Positions 48,801 to 56,717 of a stretch of DNA of 57,824 nt are shown piece after piece; the first letter of the stretch is position 1; each line of letters starts with the position of its first letter. This DNA comes from CAILZL01 sp035548495 (GTDB lineage Bacteria > Pseudomonadota > Gammaproteobacteria > Steroidobacterales > Steroidobacteraceae). The position numbers were made by a program, and so were the translations under genes. The notes under the pieces are model-generated. The model was not told where the DNA came from and did no database searches. It saw nothing but the letters and a program-made list of their open reading frames with translations. Location: NCBI GenBank assembly GCA_035548495.1, contig DASZSV010000008.1, forward strand, positions 1 through 57,824, given 5' to 3'.

Positions 48801-51800
48801 TGGCACACTTAAATATCTGCATGTGTTTGCGCGGACGCATGCCGCGCCGTACAAGTATTTCTATCGCCGCTGGAATGAATATCGCAAATGGAGCGCATGG
48901 GAAAAGATACCCGTTGACATCCGCTCCGTAGAAGCGGGCACGGACAGCGGTGTGCAATTGCTGCCGGTGGTGTGGAAAAACAGGTTGTTCCTGTTCTGGC
49001 CGGAGTTCACCAAGATCAGCACCGATTCCGGCAATACGGGCAGTCAATCGGCAAAGGATGCTTCCGACAAGCCGTTGTCAACATACGCAGCCAGCACTTA
49101 CTTTGAGATACGGCTGGGTTACAGCGAATATGACGATGATAAATGGTCGCCGAAAAAACTCACCAAGGAGTTCACGCGGCAATATCCCGGCACCGGTGGC
49201 TTCCAGTCGGAAAAAGACCTGTTGTTCACAGTGTCTCCCGATCCCAAGACACAGCAATTGAACATCACGATAACGGATGCAGTTTATAACCTGTTCCGCG
49301 CTGCGTTCATATTTGATGACATCCAGTCGCCCGTTACTGTCAGCGATGGATATTTCGTTGAATGGCTGAATCCACCGGCATCAATATACAGCTACTTCTA
49401 TGAAAGCCACACCGGTTACGGACAACTGACACTTGAAGACGATACCTATCTTAAGACCTCCACCTCGCACAAGCTGCTGCCGGTCAATTCACAGACCGGA
49501 TTGAATATCACGCTCAATGATCCGTTTTTCTTCACCGAATCGAAGCGCACTTATTTTGTAAGACCCGTGGATATTTCATTCATAGTCTGGGTGCGCAATC
49601 CCGGCTGGCATCCGCCTTATGTGCCCGGATTGGTAGACGACAGCAACTGGAAGATACCCATCAGCATTCCGCACCTTGGTCCGGATGATTATTACAACGG
49701 CAAGCCCGTGGTCGATCCATTGCCGGACTATGCAACGGGTGATCCCACTTACTACTTTGGCAACAGCGCCGCCACCGGAACGCCGGTGATGCTGGGCGGT
49801 GACTATGCGGGTGCCATGGAGTATCCGTTGCCTTCATTCTTCTCCAGTGCGTCCATGGCGAACGCAGGTGGTGCAATGAATGCAGGCGGTGTCAATGTGA
49901 TGACCGGCATGATGACAGCCACACCACGCATGCGTACGGCGATGCTCTCAAGTAACAAGACCGATACGAAGCCGTTAAATGTGATGTCAGGAAAATCCGG
50001 CGCCTCTGCATTGATGGGCAAGGCAGCCAGCGGATACACCAAGGCTGCTTTCGGCGGTGTCGAAGTCATCGGGTCATGGCAGATCGGCTGGTTGCAAACA
50101 GACACCGGGCTGGAGTTCCATACCTTTCATCATCCTTATGCTGCCAACTATGTACAAAACCTGAATCGTGGCGATGTAGAGCTGTTGCAGGCAAGTGATA
50201 CCACCCTGCCGTCGGATGAAGGTGCAACCTTTGAAAGTATCTATCAACCCAATTTCACCAATGGCTTTGTGCAAAAGCCCGCCGACTTTGCCACGCGCAC
50301 TTATTACAAGGAGAATGTGTGCTTCGATGTTTATGGCGCCAACAGTCTGTACAACTGGGAGCTGTTCTTCCATGCGCCGTTGTACATTGCCACACGACTG
50401 TCGAAGAACGGCCAGTACGAAGAAGCAATGAAGTGGTTTCATTACATCTTCGATCCTACCACGGATGCATTGCCCGGTCCCGGCGAGTCGGAGACATCGC
50501 GTTACTGGAATGTACTGCCATTCAAGACCACACCGGCTGATTCGCTGGAAGACTGGTTCCGTTCACTGACCGCCAACAATGATCCTGCGGTGGAGAATGC
50601 CACCATTGCCGAATGGCGCGACAATCCTTTTGATCCACACCTGGTTGCTGCAAACCGGCCAATTGCGTACATGAAGAGTGTGGTTGTGAAGTACGTGGAA
50701 AATCTGCTGAACTGGGGTGATTCGCTGTTCCGTCAGGACACGATGGAAAGCGTGAATGAAGCATTGCAGATTTATGTGATTGCCAATCACATTCTTGGAC
50801 CACGTCCGCAGTTTGTACCGGAACGCGGGGAGATCAAGGCAGAAACCTATGCATCGCTGCAGGACAAGTGGGATGATTTTTCCAATGCACTGGTCGAACT
50901 GGAAAATATTTTCCCGTACAGCAGCGAGACCAGTGTCAGTGATTCATCCAATGGCACCAATCTGCTGGGCGTGGGTCCGGCACTGTATTTCTGCATTCCA
51001 CCCAACGATCAACTGATGGGTTACTGGGATACCGTGGCTGATCGTCTTTACAAGATCCGTCATTGTCAGAACATCGATGGCGTATTCCGCAAGCTGGCAT
51101 TGTTTGCGCCGCCCATTGATCCGGGCGCGTTGATCCAGGCTGCATCGCAGGGACTGAGTCTTGGCAGCATTCTTGCCGATCTGTCGAGTCCGCCGCCGAT
51201 TTATCGTTTCACTTATCTCATCGAGAAAGCCAATCAGTTCTGTGACGATGTGAAAGCACTGGGCAATGCCCTGCTGGCAGCGCTGGAAAAGAAAGATGCC
51301 GAAGAACTTTCACTGTTGCGCGCCACGAATGAAACACAATTGTTGAACCTGATGACTGCCGTCAAGGAACGACAGGTGCTCGAAGCGGAATCCAACCAGC
51401 AACAACTGGAAAAGGCGCGTGACACGGCAGTGTTCAAGTTGCAGCACTATGCAGGATTGCTTGGCAATGATTCCATCACCATTCCTGCTGCACCGGTCAT
51501 TGCTGCGGAGTTGACCGCCGACAGCACGTTGCCGGCTGATACGGTGATTCCGGCCATCACCAGCAGCGCTGATACTTCACTGGTAGCTTCGGGTGAATCC
51601 GGCGTCAAGGTGATTCCACGTGAACAACAGGAACTGTTGTTGAATCTGGGTGGACAGCTCTTTCATCAGATTGCCACGCTGGGTGAAAGCATTGGCGGCA
51701 CAATGAATTTCATTCCCAATTTTTCGGCGCAGGTTGAACCGTTTGGTTGTGGTGCAACCATCAGCTATGGCGGTTCCAACATTGCCGGCGGCATTTCGGG

Positions 51801-53373
51801 CCTGGCCAAGATTCCGGAAGGCATTGCCGATCTGCTTAACTTTGGCGCGTTGATGGCCGGCAAGATGGCAGGCTACATCCGCCGTGAACAGGAATGGACT
51901 TATCAGGCCAATCTCGCCGCAAAGGAGATCACGCAGATCGACAAGCAACTGACCACTGCACAGATCAGAGTGCAGATTGCACAGAAGGAGCTGGACTATC
52001 ATCAACAGGCGATTGCCAATGCACAGGCGGTGGAAGATTTCCTGACGGACAAATTCACCAATCAGGAGCTCTATCAATGGATGAAGGAACAGTTGTTCGC
52101 CACCTACAAGCAAAGCTACAACCTTGCCTATGACATGGCGAAGAAAACGGAGAAAGCATATCAATATGAACTGGGCACGGACAGCACCAGCTTTATTCAG
52201 TACGGCTACTGGGATAACCAGAAGCAGGGATTGACCGCCGGTGAGCAACTGCAACTTGCATTGCGGCAACTGGAAAAATCCTACATTGATGAAAATCGCC
52301 GCGAGCTCGAGCTGGTCAAGAGCATCTCGCTGACACGACTGAATCCGCTGGCGCTTGTTGAATTGCGTGAAACCGGCAGGTGCTATGTGAATCTGCCGGA
52401 GGAATTGTTCGATCTTGATTTTCAGGGACATTACTTCCGCCGCATCCGCAATGTGCGCCTGTCGATTCCCTGTATCGCAGGACCGTTCACATCGGTGAAT
52501 TGCACCCTGCGATTGCTCAACAATTCGATACGCATCAATACGGCGATGAACAGTTCGGGCAATTACGAACACGAGAACGATGAAGGCGCGTGGATTGATG
52601 ACGATCGCTTCCGTGTCAACTACGTGCCGGTTACCGCCATCGCCACCAGCACTGCACAGGCCGATCCAGGATTGTTCGAGTTCAATTTCCGTGATGAACG
52701 CTATCTGCCGTTTGAATACGCCGGCGCCATCAGTCAGTGGCAGATTGAACTGACTGCTGACCGGGATCTCCGGCAATTCGATTATTCAACCATCAGCGAT
52801 GTCATCATGCATGTGGGTTACACCGCACGCGAAGATGTTGGCATGTTCAGGGACAAGGCCATTACCTATATCAAGAACTTCATTGGCAATGCAGCTGAAC
52901 TGTCTGAGGAACCGCTGATGCAATTCTTCAGCATGAAACATGATTTTCCCAATGAATGGTATCGCTTCCTGCATCCCGCCAATGAAGGGGGTGAACAGTT
53001 GCTGACCTTTACGCCTGCGCGCGCGCGCTTTCCGTTCTTCGCGCAGGATCGCATCGTGACCGTAATGCAACTGGAGGTGTTTGTGCGCTCGACACAGAGT
53101 GCGACTTACAACCTGCTGATGAGTTATACCAATACGGATACAGATACTGTCAATTCATCGCCAATCACCGTGGCGCCTGCATCCGCCTACGGTGATGTCA
53201 ATCACACCAGCGTTGATACCACCGATGCCGGCATGAATCTGGAAGAACTCGACGTGGATCAACCGGTCACGTTCAAGATCAAACGCAGCACTGCGGCGGA
53301 TTACACGGCGTTGACAACGCAGCCGGATGAACTGGATGATGTGATGATCGTGCTGCGTTACCACGTGGCATAG
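42862..53373 (+). CDS. Giant TcA subunit (receptor-binding, pore-forming) of the Tc toxin
   Basis: The protein has 3503 residues; classical TcA proteins have about 2500. Residues 1-90 are helical. Residues 95-225 form a beta domain (FTVSGTVRGTNGNAAGGVQL) like transthyretin/carboxypeptidase-regulatory folds. A Salmonella plasmid virulence (VRP1) type segment lies near 645-700 (CECEECRSVYGAAAYFVDLM). A PA14-like domain spans about 1474-1613 (GFSATYFSDATWT, GDYTVVVTVAEADEAFKLYL). The TcA middle region is near 1899-2020 (WMKNYRVWEANRKVFLYPEN). A Met/Gly-rich loop spans about 2300-2400. The pore coiled coil is near 2780-2870, and the TcB-binding end near 3155-3500. GAGG lies close to ATG 42862; GTG 42868 is an alternative start. 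It should form the pentameric injector for the B-C cocoon. Confidence 0.92.
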   Translation: MTVATKQMISAVALNEVSYRVSVLHQALDALGLAVNPSETAKNVAGKDTQKKVQSVLKQQHVTFAKGSLLSDAGASALINVLNQRGLLDSSHAFTVSGTVRGTNGNAAGGVQLIAFDVDLRGAAVYRKAASLAELKKTGGFEFLGQCTSDVDGNYTIKFYDWQYRRAERNKADVVVFAIDGRGSKAQNRKAQDNIIGRSRMVTTADYSVQGQVSSLDVTLTNADTRTEYAALMDALNVFLKESNARFDEVVSNKDQLSFIASELDVAAEQVNIAAAAQRLLNQLNGKFDKQAVHEMLYGIGRQNIVLSPDALHNKTDDELQAAIAMSVTRHIIDEPAKQLLTLLLKMIREHAVQQVLDDNSPRRATLNAMLKNALPATAQRSAFLRAVGTFTGNDYSEFWSTHLPSQPEFKNNKKAIDRLMLTQQLTQISGDNSKLVGALLNEHKVDSIDALFDLDDAAWKKLVDSNGIPDAVTGASDAERVATYIAQMQNMLNAAFPTKRIAQLLRSNKMPVEKSKVARVLNDFLTKTPDFDIASSRVSDFEKQLQAIARDSYADARDELCKMQRLFQISPGPDAMQALMAGKTGSATAIAAMPRKNFISTYGDAVGGADVAYAIHQRASHIAARSETTAMRILDYTQNTAPAYALGMEDYTAAITAVTNRIPNYSELFGSPDLCECEECRSVYGAAAYFVDLMRFLWRGDQNDNGQSPLDVLKTRRPDLFYLPLTCENTNTIIPYIDLANEVMEYYAAHDSLASYQGYDTGEATADELRANPQNFNLDAYRNIKDAKYPFSLPYHQPLDTIRTFGDYLKASRHAMLDAANPAPDTTQTRAIAAESLQLSQEEYRVLTGQDFDGTADSTALYQYYGLAAAGDLESLKSVREFMSRSGVAYTDLIEIIKTQFINPYQGALDFLQALFSYGNIDANTLYTKLGQIASGTLDPAGDSGIVAAINAYNAALGMAITPAGLKSWVHDHFAEFQQVVTLYQPDSECDLDTTELRSIQSMYEGSATSGISNTTWSKLHRFIRLWRKLGLTIHETDLLIAALGASDVTPGLIVELDQVLQLQRQTGLNINQLAAFWGAIDTYGDSSLYRKLFLNKSVQQIDTAFAADAWGNYLQDGSAVLADHQSAILAAFRIRDEDLQAILQVARIVDGGTPRAINLNTDILNIGNLSTLYRYALLAKSLTMKVADLCTLVTISNATPFSVWDVQAGDFTSISPQATRDFAKWVAAAKSSGFKAAVLQYIVQGTLPADSKIGLDNDKVTGAITAIRDAFDAIEQDHPATAPSPLTADILLAKLSLSFDAQTAGELLGIINGTATFEVMTDHNLLITIPDALADKYSYIKGSGRFTCNGVMTDDEQSALKALSNATANFKQAVDELYTAPETFLADNFTGASGGVFADISEAKRVLLDHPKQLTAATSEERMVYVYNHYLPILKTKLRRDAITQHIAALIGLSEAAAAVLIAAQIDHLIDELSTQGFSATYFSDATWTTAVLERVDEAVDFSWDTGAPDATVPADNFSVRWQADISAPASGDYTVVVTVAEADEAFKLYLDDALVVEKAAGDANLSWEAVVTFNAATLQRLKLEYAETANNAGVQLQWKTASSALQVIPSSVAYPAAIVDEFSTLATVLHRAAKFINTFALTDAEVNHYAGYAPDFNNINFSALTVNDWQRVYDYVSLRKDAPQAQASLIDVFVAANVSSPAPTLTALKALLCQATAWDAASVDYLVDTHFTLAVNDFRNEIALNKMREVMLLAVRTGLSAQTVTQVGTVETGFDALHATAQLLKNTVKARYSDSDWLSIAGNLSDTLRRNQQQALIAYLLTRPSIQSWGATDADGLFEYFLIDVQMGACMDTSRIVQANSSVQMFVNRCLLNLESNRSSGSETGVSPAAIDPDRWEWMKNYRVWEANRKVFLYPENWLEPDWRTDRSEFFKDMESYLVQNDINPDSVEQAFRNYLSSLNEVANVEVCGLHRENYDDGTLKYLHVFARTHAAPYKYFYRRWNEYRKWSAWEKIPVDIRSVEAGTDSGVQLLPVVWKNRLFLFWPEFTKISTDSGNTGSQSAKDASDKPLSTYAASTYFEIRLGYSEYDDDKWSPKKLTKEFTRQYPGTGGFQSEKDLLFTVSPDPKTQQLNITITDAVYNLFRAAFIFDDIQSPVTVSDGYFVEWLNPPASIYSYFYESHTGYGQLTLEDDTYLKTSTSHKLLPVNSQTGLNITLNDPFFFTESKRTYFVRPVDISFIVWVRNPGWHPPYVPGLVDDSNWKIPISIPHLGPDDYYNGKPVVDPLPDYATGDPTYYFGNSAATGTPVMLGGDYAGAMEYPLPSFFSSASMANAGGAMNAGGVNVMTGMMTATPRMRTAMLSSNKTDTKPLNVMSGKSGASALMGKAASGYTKAAFGGVEVIGSWQIGWLQTDTGLEFHTFHHPYAANYVQNLNRGDVELLQASDTTLPSDEGATFESIYQPNFTNGFVQKPADFATRTYYKENVCFDVYGANSLYNWELFFHAPLYIATRLSKNGQYEEAMKWFHYIFDPTTDALPGPGESETSRYWNVLPFKTTPADSLEDWFRSLTANNDPAVENATIAEWRDNPFDPHLVAANRPIAYMKSVVVKYVENLLNWGDSLFRQDTMESVNEALQIYVIANHILGPRPQFVPERGEIKAETYASLQDKWDDFSNALVELENIFPYSSETSVSDSSNGTNLLGVGPALYFCIPPNDQLMGYWDTVADRLYKIRHCQNIDGVFRKLALFAPPIDPGALIQAASQGLSLGSILADLSSPPPIYRFTYLIEKANQFCDDVKALGNALLAALEKKDAEELSLLRATNETQLLNLMTAVKERQVLEAESNQQQLEKARDTAVFKLQHYAGLLGNDSITIPAAPVIAAELTADSTLPADTVIPAITSSADTSLVASGESGVKVIPREQQELLLNLGGQLFHQIATLGESIGGTMNFIPNFSAQVEPFGCGATISYGGSNIAGGISGLAKIPEGIADLLNFGALMAGKMAGYIRREQEWTYQANLAAKEITQIDKQLTTAQIRVQIAQKELDYHQQAIANAQAVEDFLTDKFTNQELYQWMKEQLFATYKQSYNLAYDMAKKTEKAYQYELGTDSTSFIQYGYWDNQKQGLTAGEQLQLALRQLEKSYIDENRRELELVKSISLTRLNPLALVELRETGRCYVNLPEELFDLDFQGHYFRRIRNVRLSIPCIAGPFTSVNCTLRLLNNSIRINTAMNSSGNYEHENDEGAWIDDDRFRVNYVPVTAIATSTAQADPGLFEFNFRDERYLPFEYAGAISQWQIELTADRDLRQFDYSTISDVIMHVGYTAREDVGMFRDKAITYIKNFIGNAAELSEEPLMQFFSMKHDFPNEWYRFLHPANEGGEQLLTFTPARARFPFFAQDRIVTVMQLEVFVRSTQSATYNLLMSYTNTDTDTVNSSPITVAPASAYGDVNHTSVDTTDAGMNLEELDVDQPVTFKIKRSTAADYTALTTQPDELDDVMIVLRYHVA

Positions 53374-53393
53374 CGCTGCATCATTGCATGTTC

Positions 53394-53427
53394 GACACGT
53401 TGCGCATGATTTTGTGCGCAGCGTGTC
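53394..53427. terminator. Strong hairpin between convergent toxin and LysR genes
   Basis: GACACGTTGCGCA and TGCGCAGCGTGTC form a 13-bp stem with one G-U pair and an 8-base loop. There is no clear T run on either side, so it may act as a bidirectional end or stabilising structure. Confidence 0.5.
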
Positions 53428-53464
53428 AATCCACATCCAGCGTCATTGCTGATGAATGTTGCCC

Positions 53465-54673
53465 TCAACCTGCATGAAGCTGGCGCGCGCTTTCTTTCAG
53501 CATGTCGAGCAATACCGCCTGTGTCCTGGTCGGTTCCCAGCCGCTGCGCCATGTCATGCCGATTGGACGGCTGATCTTTCCTGCGGGTGGCGGCAGTGCC
53601 TTTAACATGCCGGCCCGCAGATCGTAGTAAACCTGGTGCGCGGACAGCAGCATGATGCGGTCACTTTCCAGCAACAGCGCGCGCGCTGCGGAAATGGAAT
53701 TGCATTCAATGGACGCCAGCGGCGGTTGCACACCGGCGCTTCTGAACAACTTGTTATATTGGTTGCGCAAGGGTGAGCCGGTACGCGGTGCCACCCATGG
53801 AAATGAGGAAAGCATCTGCACGGTGATGCGTCGTTTCTTCGACAATGGATGACGCGAACGCATGATGATGGACAGCGGGTCTTCAAACAGACGTGTTTCC
53901 ATGATGCCGGTGCCGGGCTTTGCATGACGCATGGCGCCGATGAAGAAATCCACTTCGCCGGAATGCAACGACTCCAGCAGGTGACTGTAGGTGCCTTCGA
54001 CAATTTCGATTTGATGCTTGGGAAACTCTTCTGAAAATTGCAGCAGCGCATTGGGAAGCAGAAATGTTCTGGCCAATGGCAATGCGCCCACCACGGTGCG
54101 TCCAGCTTCACCGCCATTGACGGCAATGACTTCGGCACGGGCCTGCGAAATCTCGGCGAACGCAAGACGCGCCTTGCGCGCGAATCGTTCGGCGGCGCGC
54201 GTGGGTACGATGCCATAGCTGGTTTTTTCAAATAATGATATTTCCAGCAGACGTTCCAGATCACGCGTGGCACGATGAATGGCCGGTTGTGACTGGTTGC
54301 GTGCGCGTGATGCCGCACTGAAATTGCGATGTTCGACCACTGCCAGCAATGCTTCCACCTGTGCGGTGCTGAGTGATCGCAACAGGTGAGTGCGCTTCTG
54401 CACATTCAGCGGCTTGCCGAATTCCGCGATGCCATCGTGCAACTGGCCCAGGGCGCGTTCCACTCTCAGCTGACATGCCTTGCCGGCAGCAGTTAATGCG
54501 ACACCATTGCGGGTTCTGTGCAACAGGGCGCTGCCAAAATAGCGTTCCACATTGGCTACAGCCTGGGTAATGGCCGGTTGTGTCAGGTGTATGGCGTGTG
54601 CAGCGGCTGTGACATTGCCCAGCCGTGCCACTTCCGAGAAGAAGTAAAGATGTTTCAGGTTGATGGTTAACAT
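53465..54673 (-). CDS. LysR-family regulator with two helix-turn-helix domains
   Basis: The protein has 402 residues, about 100 more than a normal LysR protein. The first HTH is at residues 6-65 (LKHLYFFSEVARLGNVTAAA, HLTQPAITQAVANVERYFGS). A second complete HTH is at about 103-165 (STAQVEALLAVVEHRNFSAA, QSQPAIHRATRDLERLLEIS). The effector domain follows (GRTVVGALPLARTFLLPNAL, GEVDFFIGAMRHAKPGTGIM). It is divergent from the ligK-U-J operon and is the obvious candidate to control it. The effector is probably a protocatechuate-pathway compound; this is inferred. The lig operon of sphingomonads is also under a LysR regulator. Confidence 0.92.
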   Translation of the reverse strand: MLTINLKHLYFFSEVARLGNVTAAAHAIHLTQPAITQAVANVERYFGSALLHRTRNGVALTAAGKACQLRVERALGQLHDGIAEFGKPLNVQKRTHLLRSLSTAQVEALLAVVEHRNFSAASRARNQSQPAIHRATRDLERLLEISLFEKTSYGIVPTRAAERFARKARLAFAEISQARAEVIAVNGGEAGRTVVGALPLARTFLLPNALLQFSEEFPKHQIEIVEGTYSHLLESLHSGEVDFFIGAMRHAKPGTGIMETRLFEDPLSIIMRSRHPLSKKRRITVQMLSSFPWVAPRTGSPLRNQYNKLFRSAGVQPPLASIECNSISAARALLLESDRIMLLSAHQVYYDLRAGMLKALPPPAGKISRPIGMTWRSGWEPTRTQAVLLDMLKESARQLHAG

Positions 54674-54938
54674 GAATGGTTATGCCGTGGGTCGATTAAC
54701 CAAGATCAAGAAAGGTTTCTCGCGTTGCTCGAAATGACAGTGGATTGTTGTAGGCTGGGCGGCTTCGCCCAGCATTTTCGCCGGCACCCAACCACGCTGG
54801 GCGAAGCCGCCCAGCCTGCCGTTCATGCAGCCACAACTATACCATCCTATAGCTTTTTATTATGGCCGATTGTGTATTTCCGATGTGCTTTTCCACAAGA
54901 CGAGGCGCAGAATCGAACACCTGCCTTTCGGGGGTGTC
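54674..54938. promoter_or_regulatory. Divergent control region of the LysR gene and the lig operon
   Basis: No gene is seen. A large inverted repeat occupies 54753-54816. At 54837-54852 CTATACCATCCTATAG has T-N11-A spacing and CTATA/TATAG ends, a plausible LysR box about 90 bp before ligK. The open frame that starts at 54825 and runs into ligK is not used, because ATG 54939 has a better ribosome site and family fit. Confidence 0.45.
54753..54816. repeat. Inverted pair of GGCTGGGCGGCTTCGCCCAG palindromes
   Basis: The 21-bp arms at 54753-54773 and 54796-54816 are perfect inverted copies, 22 bp apart. Each arm is itself a palindrome (CTGGGCG, GCTT, CGCCCAG). This is the arrangement of paired REP elements. 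Confidence 0.85.
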
Positions 54939-55628
54939 ATGTCCATCGTAAAAACCAATATCAAGCGCGTCGACAGGAAGATTGTCGAAGGCTTTAAGGG
55001 CATTGGCGTTGCCACGGCGCATGAGGCGCAAGGCCGCACCGGCATGATGGCGTCCTATATGCGTCCAATCTATCCGGGCGCACGGATTGCTGGTACGGCA
55101 GTCACGGTCAGTGTACCGCCTGCGGATAACTGGATGATTCATGTTGCGGTGGAACAATGCACTGCAGGCGATATCATGATTATCGCGCCCACTTCTCTAA
55201 GCGACGCAGGATATATAGGAGAACTGCTGGCCAGTTCGATGGCGGCGCGTGGCGTGATTGGCCTGATTATCGAAGCGGGCGTGCGCGATGTGGCTGAGCT
55301 GACTGATATGAAATTTCCGGTTTGGTCACGATTCATTTCCGCACAGGGCACCGTGAAAGAAACCTTGGGCAGTGTGAATATTCCCATCGTATGTGCAGGT
55401 TGCACAGTGAATCCCGGTGATCTGGTGATTGCCGATGATGATGGCATTGTCGTGGTTCCGCGTAACACTGCAGCAGCCGTGCTGGAAAGCAGCATTGCGC
55501 GCGACAAGAAAGAAGCAGCAACGCGCGAGAGATTAAAGGCCGGTGAGTTGGGGCTGGACATCTATGCAATGCGCGACAAGTTGAAAGCAAAGGGACTTGT
55601 CTATGTGGATGCATCGCAGGAGCCATAG
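54939..55628 (+). CDS. ligK: 4-carboxy-4-hydroxy-2-oxoadipate aldolase
   Basis: From ATG 54939 the protein has 229 residues, the usual length, with GGGGGT just upstream. It is a RraA-fold class II aldolase. Seen are GVATAHEAQGRTGMMASYMR, IYPGARIAGTAVTVSVPPAD, the metal-site loop SSMAARGVIGLIIEAGVRDV and PGDLVIADDDGIVVVPR. It splits 4-carboxy-4-hydroxy-2-oxoadipate into pyruvate and oxaloacetate, the last step of the protocatechuate 4,5-cleavage and gallate routes. The stop is directly followed by the ATG of the next gene. Confidence 0.92.
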   Translation: MSIVKTNIKRVDRKIVEGFKGIGVATAHEAQGRTGMMASYMRPIYPGARIAGTAVTVSVPPADNWMIHVAVEQCTAGDIMIIAPTSLSDAGYIGELLASSMAARGVIGLIIEAGVRDVAELTDMKFPVWSRFISAQGTVKETLGSVNIPIVCAGCTVNPGDLVIADDDGIVVVPRNTAAAVLESSIARDKKEAATRERLKAGELGLDIYAMRDKLKAKGLVYVDASQEP

Positions 55629-56717
55629 ATGCTGACTGCCATTAATTGCACCTTGATGCGCGGCGGCACGTCGAAGGGATTGTATTTTCATCAAGATCAT
55701 CTGCCCGCTGATCAATCATTACGTGATCAAGTGCTGCTTGCCGCGATGGGATCGCCTGATGTACGACAGATTGATGGTGTGGGCGGTGCGCATCCGTTGA
55801 CCAGCAAGGTGGCCGTGATTTCAAAATCATCACGACCCAATGTCGATGTGGATTATCTGTTCCTGCAAGTGGTGGTGGACAAGGCCGAAGTCAGCGATAG
55901 TCAGAATTGCGGCAACATTCTGGCGGGCGTGGGACCGTGGGCCATTGAAAATGGATTGGTGCCTGCTACCAGTCCCGTCACGCCGGTACACATATATATG
56001 GTGAACACGGAAAGTCTGGCGATTGCGCATGTGCCAACACCGCAGGGGCAGGTGGAGTACGAAGGCGATGCGCGCATTGATGGGGTGCCCGGAACGGCGT
56101 CAGCCATCTGGCTGGAATTTCTCGATGTGGCAGGTTCCAGTTGTGGTTCATTATTACCCACTGGAACAGTCACTGATGTGATTGATGGTGTTGAAGTCAC
56201 CTGCATTGATAACGGCATGCCGGTGGTGATTCTCAATGCAGCGGATTTCGGTTTGGCGGGCAGGGAGTCGCCAGAAATCATGGAAGCCAATTCAGCATTG
56301 AAGCAACGGATCGAAAAAATCCGCCTGCAGGCCGGACACAAGATGAATCTGGGCGATGTTGCGAAGAAGACAGTACCAAAGATGTCATTGGTGTCCCCCG
56401 CGTTCGATGGCGGTACATTGTCCACACGCACATTTATTCCGCATCGTGTGCACGAAGCCATTGGCGTGCTGGGTGCAGTCAGCGTGGCAACTGCAGCGGT
56501 GTTGCCTGGTTCCGTAGCATTCAAGATTGCAGGTGGTGGTTCATCACGTAAAAGCGTAGACATTGAGCACCCGACGGGTTATTTCACGGTGAATGTGGAT
56601 GTTGATACCACTGTCAATCCACCTCGCATAGGCAATACAAAGCTACTACGCACTGCACGCAAGTTGATGAGCGGGCAGGTTTATATTCCTGCAAAAATAT
56701 GGAGTGACCGTCAGTGA
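55629..56717 (+). CDS. 4-oxalomesaconate tautomerase/isomerase (PrpF family, LigU/GalD-like)
   Basis: The protein has 362 residues. INCTLMRGGTSKGLYFHQDH is the PrpF-family signature, with the catalytic region repeated in the second half. RQIDGVGGAHPLTSKVAVIS, SQNCGNILAGVGPWAIENGL and IAGGGSSRKSVDIEHPTGYF fit GalD/LigU. LigU moves the double bond of 4-oxalomesaconate, making the substrate for LigJ. Its stop overlaps the ligJ start (GTGA). The same fold also includes PrpF aconitate isomerases, but the lig neighbours favour this role. Confidence 0.9.
   Translation: MLTAINCTLMRGGTSKGLYFHQDHLPADQSLRDQVLLAAMGSPDVRQIDGVGGAHPLTSKVAVISKSSRPNVDVDYLFLQVVVDKAEVSDSQNCGNILAGVGPWAIENGLVPATSPVTPVHIYMVNTESLAIAHVPTPQGQVEYEGDARIDGVPGTASAIWLEFLDVAGSSCGSLLPTGTVTDVIDGVEVTCIDNGMPVVILNAADFGLAGRESPEIMEANSALKQRIEKIRLQAGHKMNLGDVAKKTVPKMSLVSPAFDGGTLSTRTFIPHRVHEAIGVLGAVSVATAAVLPGSVAFKIAGGGSSRKSVDIEHPTGYFTVNVDVDTTVNPPRIGNTKLLRTARKLMSGQVYIPAKIWSDRQ

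Noticed and set aside
51577..52776. 399-codon minus-strand frame opposite the TcA gene
   Set aside because: It is a shadow of the strongly conserved pore and TcB-binding region of TcA on the plus strand.
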